In this document: positions 8,374 through 16,385 of the stretch, piece by piece | Layout of the letters: each line of letters begins with the position of its first letter | How positions within the stretch are numbered: the stretch's first letter is position 1 | NCBI RefSeq assembly: GCF_030643905.1 | Contig: NZ_CP121446.1 | Coordinates: 1,798,001 to 1,862,000 of the forward strand | Reading direction: 5' to 3' | From: Flavobacterium sp. IMCC34852 | Lineage (GTDB): Bacteria > Bacteroidota > Bacteroidia > Flavobacteriales > Flavobacteriaceae | Length of the DNA: 64,000 bases | Program-made: the position numbers and the translations under genes | The notes under the pieces: model-generated | What the model saw: only the letters and a program-made list of their open reading frames with translations | The model's database searches: none | What the model was told of the DNA's origin: nothing

Positions 8374-8400
8374 ACCTTCAAATTTGACTCCCAATTGTTT

Positions 8401-9825
8401 ATGACTTCCAGCCAGTTTTACAGCCTTTTACGCCAACAGTTTCCGTTTCAGCCGACTGTAAAACAGGATATTTTCTTTCAGCAGATTGCTAATTTTGTGA
8501 CCAACAGTAATAAAAACGAATTGTTTGTTTTAAAAGGTTACGCCGGAACCGGAAAAACTACAGTCATTTCAGCTATAGTTAATAATTTGGGTGCAGCCAA
8601 CAGAAAATATGTATTGTTGGCACCAACCGGCCGCGCCGCTAAAGTCATCGCTAATTATTCGAACAAGGCAGCTTTTACCATTCACAAGAAAATTTATTAT
8701 CCTAAAAAAGGGAAAAATGGCGGAATGTCTTTCACATTAAAGGAGAATAAACACACCAATACTATTTTTATAGTCGATGAATCTTCGATGATTTCTGATG
8801 TGAATACCGAAGCCAAATTGTATGAAAACGGTTCGTTGCTTGATGATTTAATGGCCTATGTTTATAACGGCAACAATTGTAAATTAATTCTTCTGGGCGA
8901 TACCGCTCAGTTGCCACCGGTACAGTTAGAGGTCAGTCCGGCACTCAATACCGATGCACTTTCCATGCATTACAATAAGGAAGTTTATTCAATTGAGTTG
9001 GACGAAGTAATGCGTCAGGAAGAAAAATCGGGAATTTTATTCAATGCTACCGAACTGCGAGAAATTTTGAAAAGCAGTTTTGTAGACACTTTTCAGTTCA
9101 ATCTAAAAGGTTTCAAAGACATTGTTCGTTTGAGCGATGGTTTTGATATTCAAGACGCCATTCAAAGCGCCTACAGTAATTACAGTATTGAAGACACTTG
9201 TTTTATAGTGCGTTCCAATAAAAGAGCAAACCAATACAACCAGCAAATTCGAACCAAAATACTCGATAAAGAAAGCGAACTTTCGGTAGGCGATTATTTG
9301 ATGGTGGTGAAGAACAATTATTTTTGGCTCAAAGAAACTGATGAAGCCGGATTTATTGCCAATGGCGATATAGTAGAAGTGTTGGAGATTTTCAATTTCA
9401 AAGAGTTGTACGGATTTAAATTTGCCAAAGTCAAACTCCGAATGGTTGATTATCCGAACCAAAGGCCTATTGAAACCATCTTATTGTTAGATACCATCAC
9501 CAGCGAATCGCCATCATTGACATACGAAGAAAGCAATCGTTTGTACCAAGAAGTAATGAAAGATTACGAAGGCGAAGCCCAATACCGCAAATTCTTGAAA
9601 GTCAAAAACAACGAGTATTTCAACGCACTGCAAGTGAAATTCTCTTATGCCATAACGTGTCACAAGTCGCAAGGCGGACAATGGAATACGGTTTTTATCG
9701 AACAACCTTATTTGCCCAACGGCATTGATGTTGATTATGTACGTTGGTTATACACTGCCGTTACTCGTGCGAAAGATAAGTTGTATTTGATTGGGTTTAA
9801 AGAGGAGAGTTTTCTGGAAAATTAA
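8401..9825 (+). CDS. RecD-like ATP-dependent DNA helicase (superfamily 1)
   Basis: 474 residues from ATG 8401; an upstream in-frame TTG overlaps the -7 box and is rejected. Motif I is L-K-G-Y-A-G-T-G-K-T-T near residue 57, motif Ia L-L-A-P-T-G-R-A-A-K-V-I, Walker B V-D-E-S-S-M-I-S-D, motif III L-L-G-D-T-A-Q-L-P-P-V, and a C-terminal UvrD_C_2 segment with C-H-K-S-Q-G-G-Q-W and Y-T-A-V-T-R-A-K-D-K-L. This is the short RecD-like family seen without RecB or RecC; role in DNA repair or recombination is inferred. It overlaps the convergent lipoprotein by four bases. Confidence 0.88.
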   Translation: MTSSQFYSLLRQQFPFQPTVKQDIFFQQIANFVTNSNKNELFVLKGYAGTGKTTVISAIVNNLGAANRKYVLLAPTGRAAKVIANYSNKAAFTIHKKIYYPKKGKNGGMSFTLKENKHTNTIFIVDESSMISDVNTEAKLYENGSLLDDLMAYVYNGNNCKLILLGDTAQLPPVQLEVSPALNTDALSMHYNKEVYSIELDEVMRQEEKSGILFNATELREILKSSFVDTFQFNLKGFKDIVRLSDGFDIQDAIQSAYSNYSIEDTCFIVRSNKRANQYNQQIRTKILDKESELSVGDYLMVVKNNYFWLKETDEAGFIANGDIVEVLEIFNFKELYGFKFAKVKLRMVDYPNQRPIETILLLDTITSESPSLTYEESNRLYQEVMKDYEGEAQYRKFLKVKNNEYFNALQVKFSYAITCHKSQGGQWNTVFIEQPYLPNGIDVDYVRWLYTAVTRAKDKLYLIGFKEESFLEN

Positions 9826-10622
9826 TAATAGGTAATCTCATATGTAGTCTTTTCGATTAGTTTTCCATTCAAATAACGGTCTCTTACCAAGATATTTCCG
9901 GTTTTGTCATAAGTGTTTTTATAGGTTGCCGTTTCAATGACGCTATCATCGTTTCGGTAAAAAGTTTTTTGGGTCAAGTTCCCTTTTTTGTCAATTTCCA
10001 GAGCAAAATATTCATTTTTATTCAAATTACTTAAAGGCTGACGTATGATATAACCCTTTTTGTTGAAGTGTTTTATTCCTATCATTTCGATCCCAAAAGT
10101 ATCTACAATAGTTTTTGAGGTCAAAACCCCATTTTTGTAATCGTATTCAATTTTTGTGATTCCTTTTTCTTTGCCAAAATAGGAAACCCTTTTTTCAATA
10201 GGATTCTTGAATTTATCAAAACGAAGTGATTTCAAGGCAAAAACTCTTTTGTTATCAAATGATTTTTCTTCTATCCGATTTTTATTTTCATCATACTTAT
10301 AAGTTGTAAACGATGTTTTGCTGTTGGAAACAGTCTCTGTTTCAACCAATAAACCATTATCATATTTATAATTGTGCTCATTTTGGTCAAATTCAGTCAC
10401 TATTTTTTCATAAATAATATTGTTATGACTATCAAATTGTAAGACAGTAGTTTTTGCTAAAATAGTTGTGTCTTTTTTGATGAATTTGTATTCATAGTTT
10501 TTGATTGTCATCGTTTTAACCTTACCAACCAAAACCTGCGTATAATCTTTCTCAAAATCTTTAATTTTGACAGGATTACACGAACAAAAAATGATTAGAA
10601 CAATGACACCTATTGACCTCAT
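9822..10622 (-). CDS. Lipoprotein with YD-like repeats, unknown function
   Basis: 266 residues with a lipoprotein signal: a hydrophobic stretch from residue 5, then I-F-C-S-C at about residues 11-15. The mature part is a ladder of short beta-hairpin units of the form Y-x-Y-D-x-x-G-x-L or Y-D-K-x-G-N (Y-K-Y-D-N-G, Y-K-Y-D-E-N-K-N-R, Y-D-Y-K-N-G, I-D-K-K-G-N-L, Y-D-K-T-G-N-I), which recalls RHS/YD repeats but is far too short for an RHS toxin. Probably surface or periplasmic; function unknown. Confidence 0.75.
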   Translation of the reverse strand: MRSIGVIVLIIFCSCNPVKIKDFEKDYTQVLVGKVKTMTIKNYEYKFIKKDTTILAKTTVLQFDSHNNIIYEKIVTEFDQNEHNYKYDNGLLVETETVSNSKTSFTTYKYDENKNRIEEKSFDNKRVFALKSLRFDKFKNPIEKRVSYFGKEKGITKIEYDYKNGVLTSKTIVDTFGIEMIGIKHFNKKGYIIRQPLSNLNKNEYFALEIDKKGNLTQKTFYRNDDSVIETATYKNTYDKTGNILVRDRYLNGKLIEKTTYEITYY

Positions 10623-10682
10623 AATGATTTTAGATTTGGTATAAAAATATATAAAATAAATGTAGAATAATATTTTTCAAAA

Positions 10683-10727
10683 CTTAGTACCTTAGCACCT
10701 CAGAACCTTAGTATCTCAGAACCTTAT
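10683..10727 (+). repeat. CTTAG/TCAGAACC degenerate repeats upstream of kdsB
   Basis: About five units of eight to nine bases (CTTAGTACC, TTAGCACC, TCAGAACC, TTAGTATC, TCAGAACC) run right up to the kdsB ATG, so they form its leader. A comparable array precedes pepD at 55074-55175. Confidence 0.7.
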
Positions 10728-11453
10728 ATGAAAATCATCGCCGTTATTCCAGCCCGTTATGCCTCCACCCGTTTTCCTGCCAAGTTGATGCAGGATTTAG
10801 GAGGGAAAACCGTTATTCTTCGCACTTATGAAGCGGCAGTTGGTACCGGTTTGTTTCAGGATGTTTTTGTGGTGACGGATTCGATTTTGATTTATGACGA
10901 AATCATCAACCACGGGGGTAAAGCCATTATGAGTGTTAAAGAGCACGAAAGTGGTAGTGACCGAATAGCAGAAGCGGTCGAACATTTAGATGTTGATATA
11001 GTAGTGAATGTTCAAGGAGATGAACCGTTCATTAACAAAGAACCTTTAGCCAAAGTGATTGAAGTTTTCAGAAATGATTTTGAGCAGAAAGTCGATTTGG
11101 CTTCTTTAATGTTTGAAATTACGGATCAAGATGAAATTAACAATCCGAATAACGTAAAAGTGGTAACCGACCAAAATGGTTTTGCCTTATACTTTTCGCG
11201 CTCGGTAATTCCGTATCCGCGTGAAGTAAATGTAGGCGTTCGTTATATGAAACACATTGGGATTTACGCCTTCCGCAAAGAAGCACTTTTGGCATTCTAT
11301 CATTTGCCTATGAAATCTTTAGAAGCTTCCGAAAAGTTGGAACAATTGCGCTATTTAGAATTCGGCAAAAGAATCAAAATGGTAGAAACCACGCACGTTG
11401 GTATCGGAATTGATACGCCCGAGGATTTAGAAAAAGCCAGAAAGATGCTTTAA
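10728..11453 (+). CDS. kdsB: 3-deoxy-manno-octulosonate cytidylyltransferase
   Basis: Activates Kdo as CMP-Kdo for lipid A/LPS inner-core synthesis, in the cytoplasm. 241 residues. Nucleotide-binding start [16 protein letters not shown], then S-G-S-D-R-I-A-E-A and the metal-binding N-V-Q-G-D-E-P-F-I, with F-S-R-S-V-I-P and H-I-G-I-Y-A-F later. Alone on the plus strand, convergent with the channel gene with only two bases between stops. Confidence 0.96.
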   Translation: MKIIAVIPARYASTRFPAKLMQDLGGKTVILRTYEAAVGTGLFQDVFVVTDSILIYDEIINHGGKAIMSVKEHESGSDRIAEAVEHLDVDIVVNVQGDEPFINKEPLAKVIEVFRNDFEQKVDLASLMFEITDQDEINNPNNVKVVTDQNGFALYFSRSVIPYPREVNVGVRYMKHIGIYAFRKEALLAFYHLPMKSLEASEKLEQLRYLEFGKRIKMVETTHVGIGIDTPEDLEKARKML

Positions 11454-11455
11454 TT

Positions 11456-12163
11456 TTATTCAACTTCATCATTGTCAAAATAGCCTTTGTTTTTTACTTT
11501 GTTAGAAAAGAAATTCAGAAAAAGTACCACAAACGACAAGAAGAACAACGCTTGTAAACTCACCAAAACTTTTCCAAATGTTGTAATCGGATAATAATCG
11601 CCAAAACCAATTGAGTTTGAGCTTACGATACTAAAGTAAATGGCGTCAAACCAATGTTCGAAAGGCTTGTTCATATTATTACCATGCGTATACAAAACGG
11701 CAAACGAAATCACGATTTCCATATAATTGAAAAAAAGCAACAGCATTGAACGTTTGTAAGAACGAGGTTTGTTGAATAAATCTGAAGCAAAAATTAAGGT
11801 CGGAATGTAAAGCACGGTTTCCAATAACAAATAAACCATAATTCCCATAATGAATTGGTCGTATTGCCAATGGTTGACTAAAATTACTATTGGGAAAACA
11901 AATTTGGCCAATACATAAAAATCGAGTGCTAAGTCTTGGTATTCGTGACCTAATTTATTGGCAATGTATTTAATGTACAAACCGGGAAAGAGCAATTGTG
12001 AAGAAGAAAGCAATAACCGCACTATTTTTTCAAGGCCGTTGTCGTCCTGATGATCATTGTTCCAAATGGCGCGAATGTTCAAGATTCTGCGAACTATGGG
12101 ATTGTATTTGGGTTTGTCTCTTTGGGAAACTTTACCGATTAATAATTTTTTTAAGAATCCCAT
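11456..12163 (-). CDS. Two-pore-domain-type (Ion_trans_2) potassium channel protein
   Basis: 235 residues with several membrane segments in the central region and a C-terminal pore module: W-F-D-A-I-Y-F-S-I-V-S-S-N-S-I-G-F-G-D-Y-Y-P is the pore helix and selectivity filter (S-I-G-F-G-D, a variant of T-V-G-Y-G-D), followed by a last transmembrane helix. No C-terminal RCK/TrkA domain is present, so gating is not evident. Its ATG overlaps the stop of the upstream spermidine-synthase-like gene by one base. Confidence 0.85.
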   Translation of the reverse strand: MGFLKKLLIGKVSQRDKPKYNPIVRRILNIRAIWNNDHQDDNGLEKIVRLLLSSSQLLFPGLYIKYIANKLGHEYQDLALDFYVLAKFVFPIVILVNHWQYDQFIMGIMVYLLLETVLYIPTLIFASDLFNKPRSYKRSMLLLFFNYMEIVISFAVLYTHGNNMNKPFEHWFDAIYFSIVSSNSIGFGDYYPITTFGKVLVSLQALFFLSFVVLFLNFFSNKVKNKGYFDNDEVE

Positions 12164-12825
12164 TAGTTTAGTTTTTTGATGGTAAATAGTTCGTTGTGAG
12201 TCTCCACTTTCGGATACATACGAAGTGAAAAATTACCGCCGAATTTATTTTTATAAAGTAAATTTCGTTCTTCGTCTTTTTTAGTAATCACCATGGTGTT
12301 AAACAATATAAACCCATTAGTATTAAGTAAATCATTAATTCGGTTGATAAAAAAATCTTCAAATAAAAAGTTAGGCATAATGGTATCCTGAAAAATATCA
12401 ATAATTATCAAATCGTATTTCAATTTCGTTTTCAATACATACTCAAAAGCATCATCAATCACGATTTCCAAATTCGGAATTTCATTCAGTTTGAAATATT
12501 GATTGGCAATGTCCACAATGTTTTGATCAATTTCAACTCCCGTGATTTTACCTTTAAACTTGATTTCATCGGTCAAAGTTCGGATAACGCTTCCGCCGGC
12601 AACTCCAAGAACCAGTATGCTCTCAAACTTTTGGATACGGCTGTAACCTATGTATTTAAGCCCTTTGCGTAAAATTCGCTGCAAACTGCCAAAAGAATAA
12701 TTAGTGTTCTTACTGTCGAGTACCAACTGACCATTGTTCCAAGTCACTTCAAGGGTTTTGCTTACAGGCGAATTTTTCGTGTATATATTAATTGGAACAA
12801 AATAGCTGAACAGTCTTCGAAGCAT
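12163..12825 (-). CDS. Spermidine-synthase-like protein (methyltransferase fold)
   Basis: 220 residues of Rossmann fold: I-L-V-L-G-V-A-G-G-S-V-I-R (nucleotide loop), G-V-E-I-D-Q-N-I-V-D-I-A (acidic end of beta 2), V-I-D-D-A-F-E-Y and Y-D-L-I-I-I-D-I-F-Q-D-T. This matches the SpeE-like family, but the catalytic Asp expected in a true aminopropyltransferase lies in a variant context (D-I-F-Q-D), so I call it only SpeE-like. It is coupled to the potassium channel gene by a one-base overlap. Confidence 0.75.
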   Translation of the reverse strand: MLRRLFSYFVPINIYTKNSPVSKTLEVTWNNGQLVLDSKNTNYSFGSLQRILRKGLKYIGYSRIQKFESILVLGVAGGSVIRTLTDEIKFKGKITGVEIDQNIVDIANQYFKLNEIPNLEIVIDDAFEYVLKTKLKYDLIIIDIFQDTIMPNFLFEDFFINRINDLLNTNGFILFNTMVITKKDEERNLLYKNKFGGNFSLRMYPKVETHNELFTIKKLN

Positions 12826-12881
12826 TGCTAAATATTTTTCTCAAAAATAAGAGATTAATGTTAAATTTACGAAAAATAAAG

Positions 12882-13436
12882 GTCATGAAAAAGCGGCTGT
12901 ATAAATTTATTTTCTTCCGATTGATGGGCTGGAAAATAACCGGAACTATTGATGCTGGTTTAAAGAAATGTGTCATGATGGTTATGCCGCATACTTGTAA
13001 TTTTGACTTCTTTATAGGGTTGTTTTGCCGAGGGATTATTGGATTAGAAATGAATTTTGTGGGCAAAAAAGAATTGTTCACTTTTCCTTTTGGGTATTAT
13101 TTCAGAAGCATTGGCGGCGCGCCGTTAGACCGAAGTGGTGGGAAAAACAATGTTGATGCCACAGTAGAAGTGTTCAATTCCCGCGAAGTTTTCAGAATGG
13201 CTATTGCTCCGGAAGGTACGCGTAAGAAAGTAACCCAACTCAGAACCGGTTTTTATTATATTGCCTTAAAAGCAAATGTTCCGATAATCCCCATCGCTTT
13301 TGATTATGCTAAAAAAGAAGTGAAAATCGGGCAACCGGTGACACTTACCGGCAATTATGAGGAAGATATGAAGATAATTTTATCCCATTTTAAAGGCGTT
13401 CAAGGCAAATTTCCGGAAAGACAATTCCAAGTTTAA
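12882..13436 (+). CDS. 1-acyl-sn-glycerol-3-phosphate acyltransferase family protein
   Basis: 184 residues from ATG 12882 (M-K-K-R-L-Y-K-F); in-frame starts at 12858 and 12825 exist, the latter overlapping the divergent gene. PlsC-family motifs: block 1 P-H-T-C-N-F-D-F (H-x4-D catalytic pair), G-K-K-E-L-F, and block 3 A-P-E-G-T-R. Such short members acylate lysophospholipid-type acceptors at the membrane; the exact acceptor is unknown. Divergent from the spermidine-synthase-like gene. Confidence 0.85.
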   Translation, partial: VMKKRLYKFIFFRLMGWKITGTIDAGLKKCVMMVMPHTCNFDFFIGLFCRGIIGLEMNFVGKKELFTFPFGYYFRSIGGAPLDRSGGKNNVDATVEVFNSREVFRMAIAPEGTRKKVTQLRTGFYYIALKANVPIIPIAFDYAKKEVKIGQPVTLTGNYEEDMKIILSHFKGVQGKFPERQFQV

Positions 13437-13497
13437 AACCAAACTGTTTTTTTTCTCGTAGGTAGTTTTAGTCAATAATCAACAAAAACTATTTACA

Positions 13498-14508
13498 ATG
13501 AAAAAAACAATTTTTACCCTTGCCTTATTGTCTGTCGTGATGGTGTCATGTTCAGACGATACTAACAATGCTATGAACCAAGAACGTTCAGCCAACAAAG
13601 AGTTCATCCTTTTTACCACCAGTAACACCACAGGTAAAGTTTCGGTTACCGATTTAAACACAAACGGGATTAACAGCTTTACTGTAGCGTCTACAGATGC
13701 TGATGGTGCTTATTATTTTGATGACAGCGATGAACTTATTTTGGCTTCAAGAACCAACAACAGAGTTGAAGCTTACAGTGATGTTATGAATGCTGTGGCC
13801 ATGAACTCTACGACGTTATCATTAACAGCTATGAGTACTTCCGACTTTACCAATGCCAGAGAAATTGCTGTTTCCGGTGATAAAGTGGTGGTTACTCAAG
13901 ACCAAAGTGCCGCTAATAACAACACCAACAAGTTAATCGTTTACCAAAAAACAGCTTCCGGTTTTATGTTGTTAAACAGCTACACCGTGAATTTTAAAAC
14001 TTGGGGAATCCATTTAGAAGGTGACACTTTATACGCTGTTGCTGATTTGACCGGTGATTTGTTGTCGTTTGAAAATTTCTTTGCCAATGTTGATGGCACC
14101 ATTTTGCCGACCAAAAGAGTAACTGTCGAAGGATTGGTAAGAACTCACGGGATTACTTATTCAAAAAGAAGTAACACTATGGTTTTAACTGATGTTGGTT
14201 TAGCAGCTTCTGATTCAGATGGTGGTGTTATTGTACTTAAAGGGTTTACCGAGTTGTTTGCGGCTACGCCAAATATGGGAACGATTGCTATGAACAAACA
14301 AATCAGAATTTACGGTTCTAATACTTCTTTAGGCAATCCGGTGGATGTGGCTTATGACAATTTCACCAAAACCATTTACGTAGCCGAAAGGTTAAACGGC
14401 GGCGGCAAACTACTTACTTTTGATTTACCGAATTCCAATGTAAATGCTATGCCAACCGGTTCAAGACCTGAACCGGGCGTGAGTAGTGTTTACCTTTTCA
14501 GAGAATAA
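13498..14508 (+). CDS. Lipoprotein, probable beta-propeller, unknown function
   Basis: 336 residues. Lipoprotein signal M-K-K-T-I-F-T-L-A-L-L-S-V-V-M-V-S-C with Cys at residue 18, followed by S-D-D, the acidic-after-Cys pattern common in surface lipoproteins of this phylum. The mature protein has spaced blade-like segments (G-K-V-S-V-T-D-L, D-E-L-I-L-A-S-R, N-K-L-I-V-Y-Q, G-D-T-L-Y-A-V-A-D, K-T-I-Y-V-A-E-R) that suggest a beta-propeller. No enzyme motif seen. A strong terminator follows, so it is a one-gene unit. Confidence 0.75.
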   Translation: MKKTIFTLALLSVVMVSCSDDTNNAMNQERSANKEFILFTTSNTTGKVSVTDLNTNGINSFTVASTDADGAYYFDDSDELILASRTNNRVEAYSDVMNAVAMNSTTLSLTAMSTSDFTNAREIAVSGDKVVVTQDQSAANNNTNKLIVYQKTASGFMLLNSYTVNFKTWGIHLEGDTLYAVADLTGDLLSFENFFANVDGTILPTKRVTVEGLVRTHGITYSKRSNTMVLTDVGLAASDSDGGVIVLKGFTELFAATPNMGTIAMNKQIRIYGSNTSLGNPVDVAYDNFTKTIYVAERLNGGGKLLTFDLPNSNVNAMPTGSRPEPGVSSVYLFRE

Positions 14509-14531
14509 TGTTGTTTAGGTTATAATTGGTT

Positions 14532-14567
14532 AAAAACCTTCGGTACTCAAGTATCGAAGGTTTTTTT
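14532..14567 (+). terminator. Intrinsic terminator of the propeller lipoprotein
   Basis: Stem AACCTTCGGTAC / GTATCGAAGGTT with loop TCAA (one G-U pair), then seven or more T. Confidence 0.9.
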
Positions 14568-14610
14568 ATAGGGTTGAATTTGGAGTTTTCTTTTTGCTTA
14601 AATTTGGCAC

Positions 14611-15753
14611 ATGAATTATTTACACCTGCATCAGCAATACAAAGCCGAAAGTCTTTTCGGAAGATATATTACATTAAAACATATTGAACCGCTATTAGCA
14701 AAACATCCAACGTCCATAGTAGGTCATTCTGTTTTGGGAAAACCTATTTACCAGCTGCTTTTAGGTTCGGGTAAAACCAAAGTTTTGATGTGGTCGCAAA
14801 TGCACGGTAATGAAAGCACTACGACCAAAGCTTTATTCGATTTTATTAATTTTCTCCATTCTGATACTAAAGAAAGTCGGGAGATTTTAAATTCGTTTAC
14901 TTTTTGTTTGTTACCCATGCTAAACCCGGATGGATCCGAATTATATACTCGTGAAAACGCCAATGGTATTGACTTAAACCGTGATGCCCAAGATTTATCC
15001 CAACCGGAAAGCCAAGTCTTGCGACAAGTTTTTGAAAATTTCCAACCTGATTTTTGCTATAATTTGCACGATCAACGTACTATATACGGAGTTGCGGATT
15101 CGGGCAAGCCTGCCACAGTTTCGTTTTTGGCACCGGCTTATAATGAGAATAGAGACATTAATGTTGTTCGAACCAAAGCCATGAGCGTTATTGTTGCTAT
15201 GAATCAAACTTTGCAAACTTTGATTCCCAATCAAGTCGGAAGATTTGATGATTCCTTCAATTTTAATTGTGTTGGAGATACGTTTCAGTTTTTAAAAGTA
15301 CCGACCATTTTATTTGAAGCCGGGCATTTTCCTGAAGATTATGAACGCGAAGAGACTAGAAAATACATTTTTATAGCCTTACTATCCGGAATTCAATATT
15401 TATACGAAAACGATATAGTTGACAATAAAAACGAGGATTATTTAAAAATTCCGCAAAATAAAGTCATTTTTTACGATTTTGTTTATAAAAATGTTAAAAT
15501 AAATTATGATGATAAAGAAAAAATTATCAATTTTGCAGCGCAATACAATGAAGTTCTGAATAAAGGTAAAGTTACTTTTGAAGCAAGAATAGCTCAAATA
15601 GACAATTTAGATAATTATTTCGGTCACAAGATACTAGACGCAAAAGGCGAAGTATATCATGATAACGATGCTGATTTTCCGAATATCGAACAAAATGCTG
15701 ACTTTTATTTAGGAAAGAATATAAAAATCGTTAATGGCTTGATAAATAATTAA
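14611..15753 (+). CDS. M14 family zinc carboxypeptidase-like protein
   Basis: 380 residues, no signal peptide, so probably cytoplasmic. M14 zinc ligands are visible: His65 and Glu68 in M-H-G-N-E-S and His153 in N-L-H-D-Q-R. The catalytic glutamate is probably Glu236 in F-E-A-G-H-F. N-G-I-D-L-N-R-D (substrate-binding Asn-Arg pair) is also present. The C-terminal third is not recognised and may be a lid or partner domain. Substrate unknown; peptidoglycan peptides or small amidated peptides are possibilities only. Confidence 0.87.
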   Translation: MNYLHLHQQYKAESLFGRYITLKHIEPLLAKHPTSIVGHSVLGKPIYQLLLGSGKTKVLMWSQMHGNESTTTKALFDFINFLHSDTKESREILNSFTFCLLPMLNPDGSELYTRENANGIDLNRDAQDLSQPESQVLRQVFENFQPDFCYNLHDQRTIYGVADSGKPATVSFLAPAYNENRDINVVRTKAMSVIVAMNQTLQTLIPNQVGRFDDSFNFNCVGDTFQFLKVPTILFEAGHFPEDYEREETRKYIFIALLSGIQYLYENDIVDNKNEDYLKIPQNKVIFYDFVYKNVKINYDDKEKIINFAAQYNEVLNKGKVTFEARIAQIDNLDNYFGHKILDAKGEVYHDNDADFPNIEQNADFYLGKNIKIVNGLINN

Positions 15754-15825
15754 CAATTAACTTTTTTTATTGAAAAAAATGTATTTTTTTTGTGTAGTTT
15801 TTTAAATAAACCAATAAATAGTTTT

Positions 15826-16308
15826 ATGAGTAAGTTTCGCTTAGATGAAGTAGACCACCAAATCTTGGATATGTTGATTGACAACACCAGAATTCCATTT
15901 ACAGATATCGCCAAAAAATTATTGATTTCTGCCGGAACCGTTCACGTAAGAGTGAAGAAAATGGAAGATTCAGGAATCATTATGGGTTCGTCATTGTCTT
16001 TGGATTATGAAAAATTAGGGTATTCTTTCATCGCTTATGTTGGAGTATTCTTAAACAACACTTCACAAACTAAATTCGTTTTAGAAAGAATCAACGAAAT
16101 CCCATATGTAACTGTGGCTCACGTAACTACAGGTAAATTCAATATCTTCTGTAAAATCAGAGCTAAAGATACCAAACACGCGAAAGACGTAATCTTTATG
16201 ATTGATGACATCGAAGGCGTTTACAGAACAGAAACGATGATTTCACTGGAAGAAAGTATCAATGATAAAAAACGTTTGATGCACACTATCTTCCAAGAGT
16301 TAGACTAG
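15826..16308 (+). CDS. Lrp/AsnC family transcriptional regulator
   Basis: 160 residues from ATG 15826; an upstream TTG in frame adds an unlikely N-terminus. N-terminal winged helix with L-D-E-V-D-H-Q-I-L-D-M-L, F-T-D-I-A-K-K-L-L-I-S-A-G-T-V-H-V-R-V-K-K-M, then the ligand-binding RAM domain (F-I-A-Y-V-G-V through V-A-H-V-T-T-G-K-F-N-I-F). Family members sense amino acids; the ligand here is not readable. Monocistronic, with its own terminator. Confidence 0.92.
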   Translation: MSKFRLDEVDHQILDMLIDNTRIPFTDIAKKLLISAGTVHVRVKKMEDSGIIMGSSLSLDYEKLGYSFIAYVGVFLNNTSQTKFVLERINEIPYVTVAHVTTGKFNIFCKIRAKDTKHAKDVIFMIDDIEGVYRTETMISLEESINDKKRLMHTIFQELD

Positions 16309-16329
16309 TCAGAACCAAAATAAATTTAA

Positions 16330-16358
16330 GACCTCAAGTGAAAGCTTGAGGTTTTTTT
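16330..16358 (+). terminator. Intrinsic terminator after the Lrp-type regulator
   Basis: Stem ACCTCAAG / CTTGAGGT around a six-base loop, followed by seven T. Confidence 0.9.
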
Positions 16359-16385
16359 ATTAATTTAAGCCAAAATTCCCGCGCC

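Noticed and set aside
9822..10622. RHS/YD-repeat toxin
   Set aside because: Only 266 residues with a lipobox, no RHS core motif and no C-terminal toxin domain or immunity gene.
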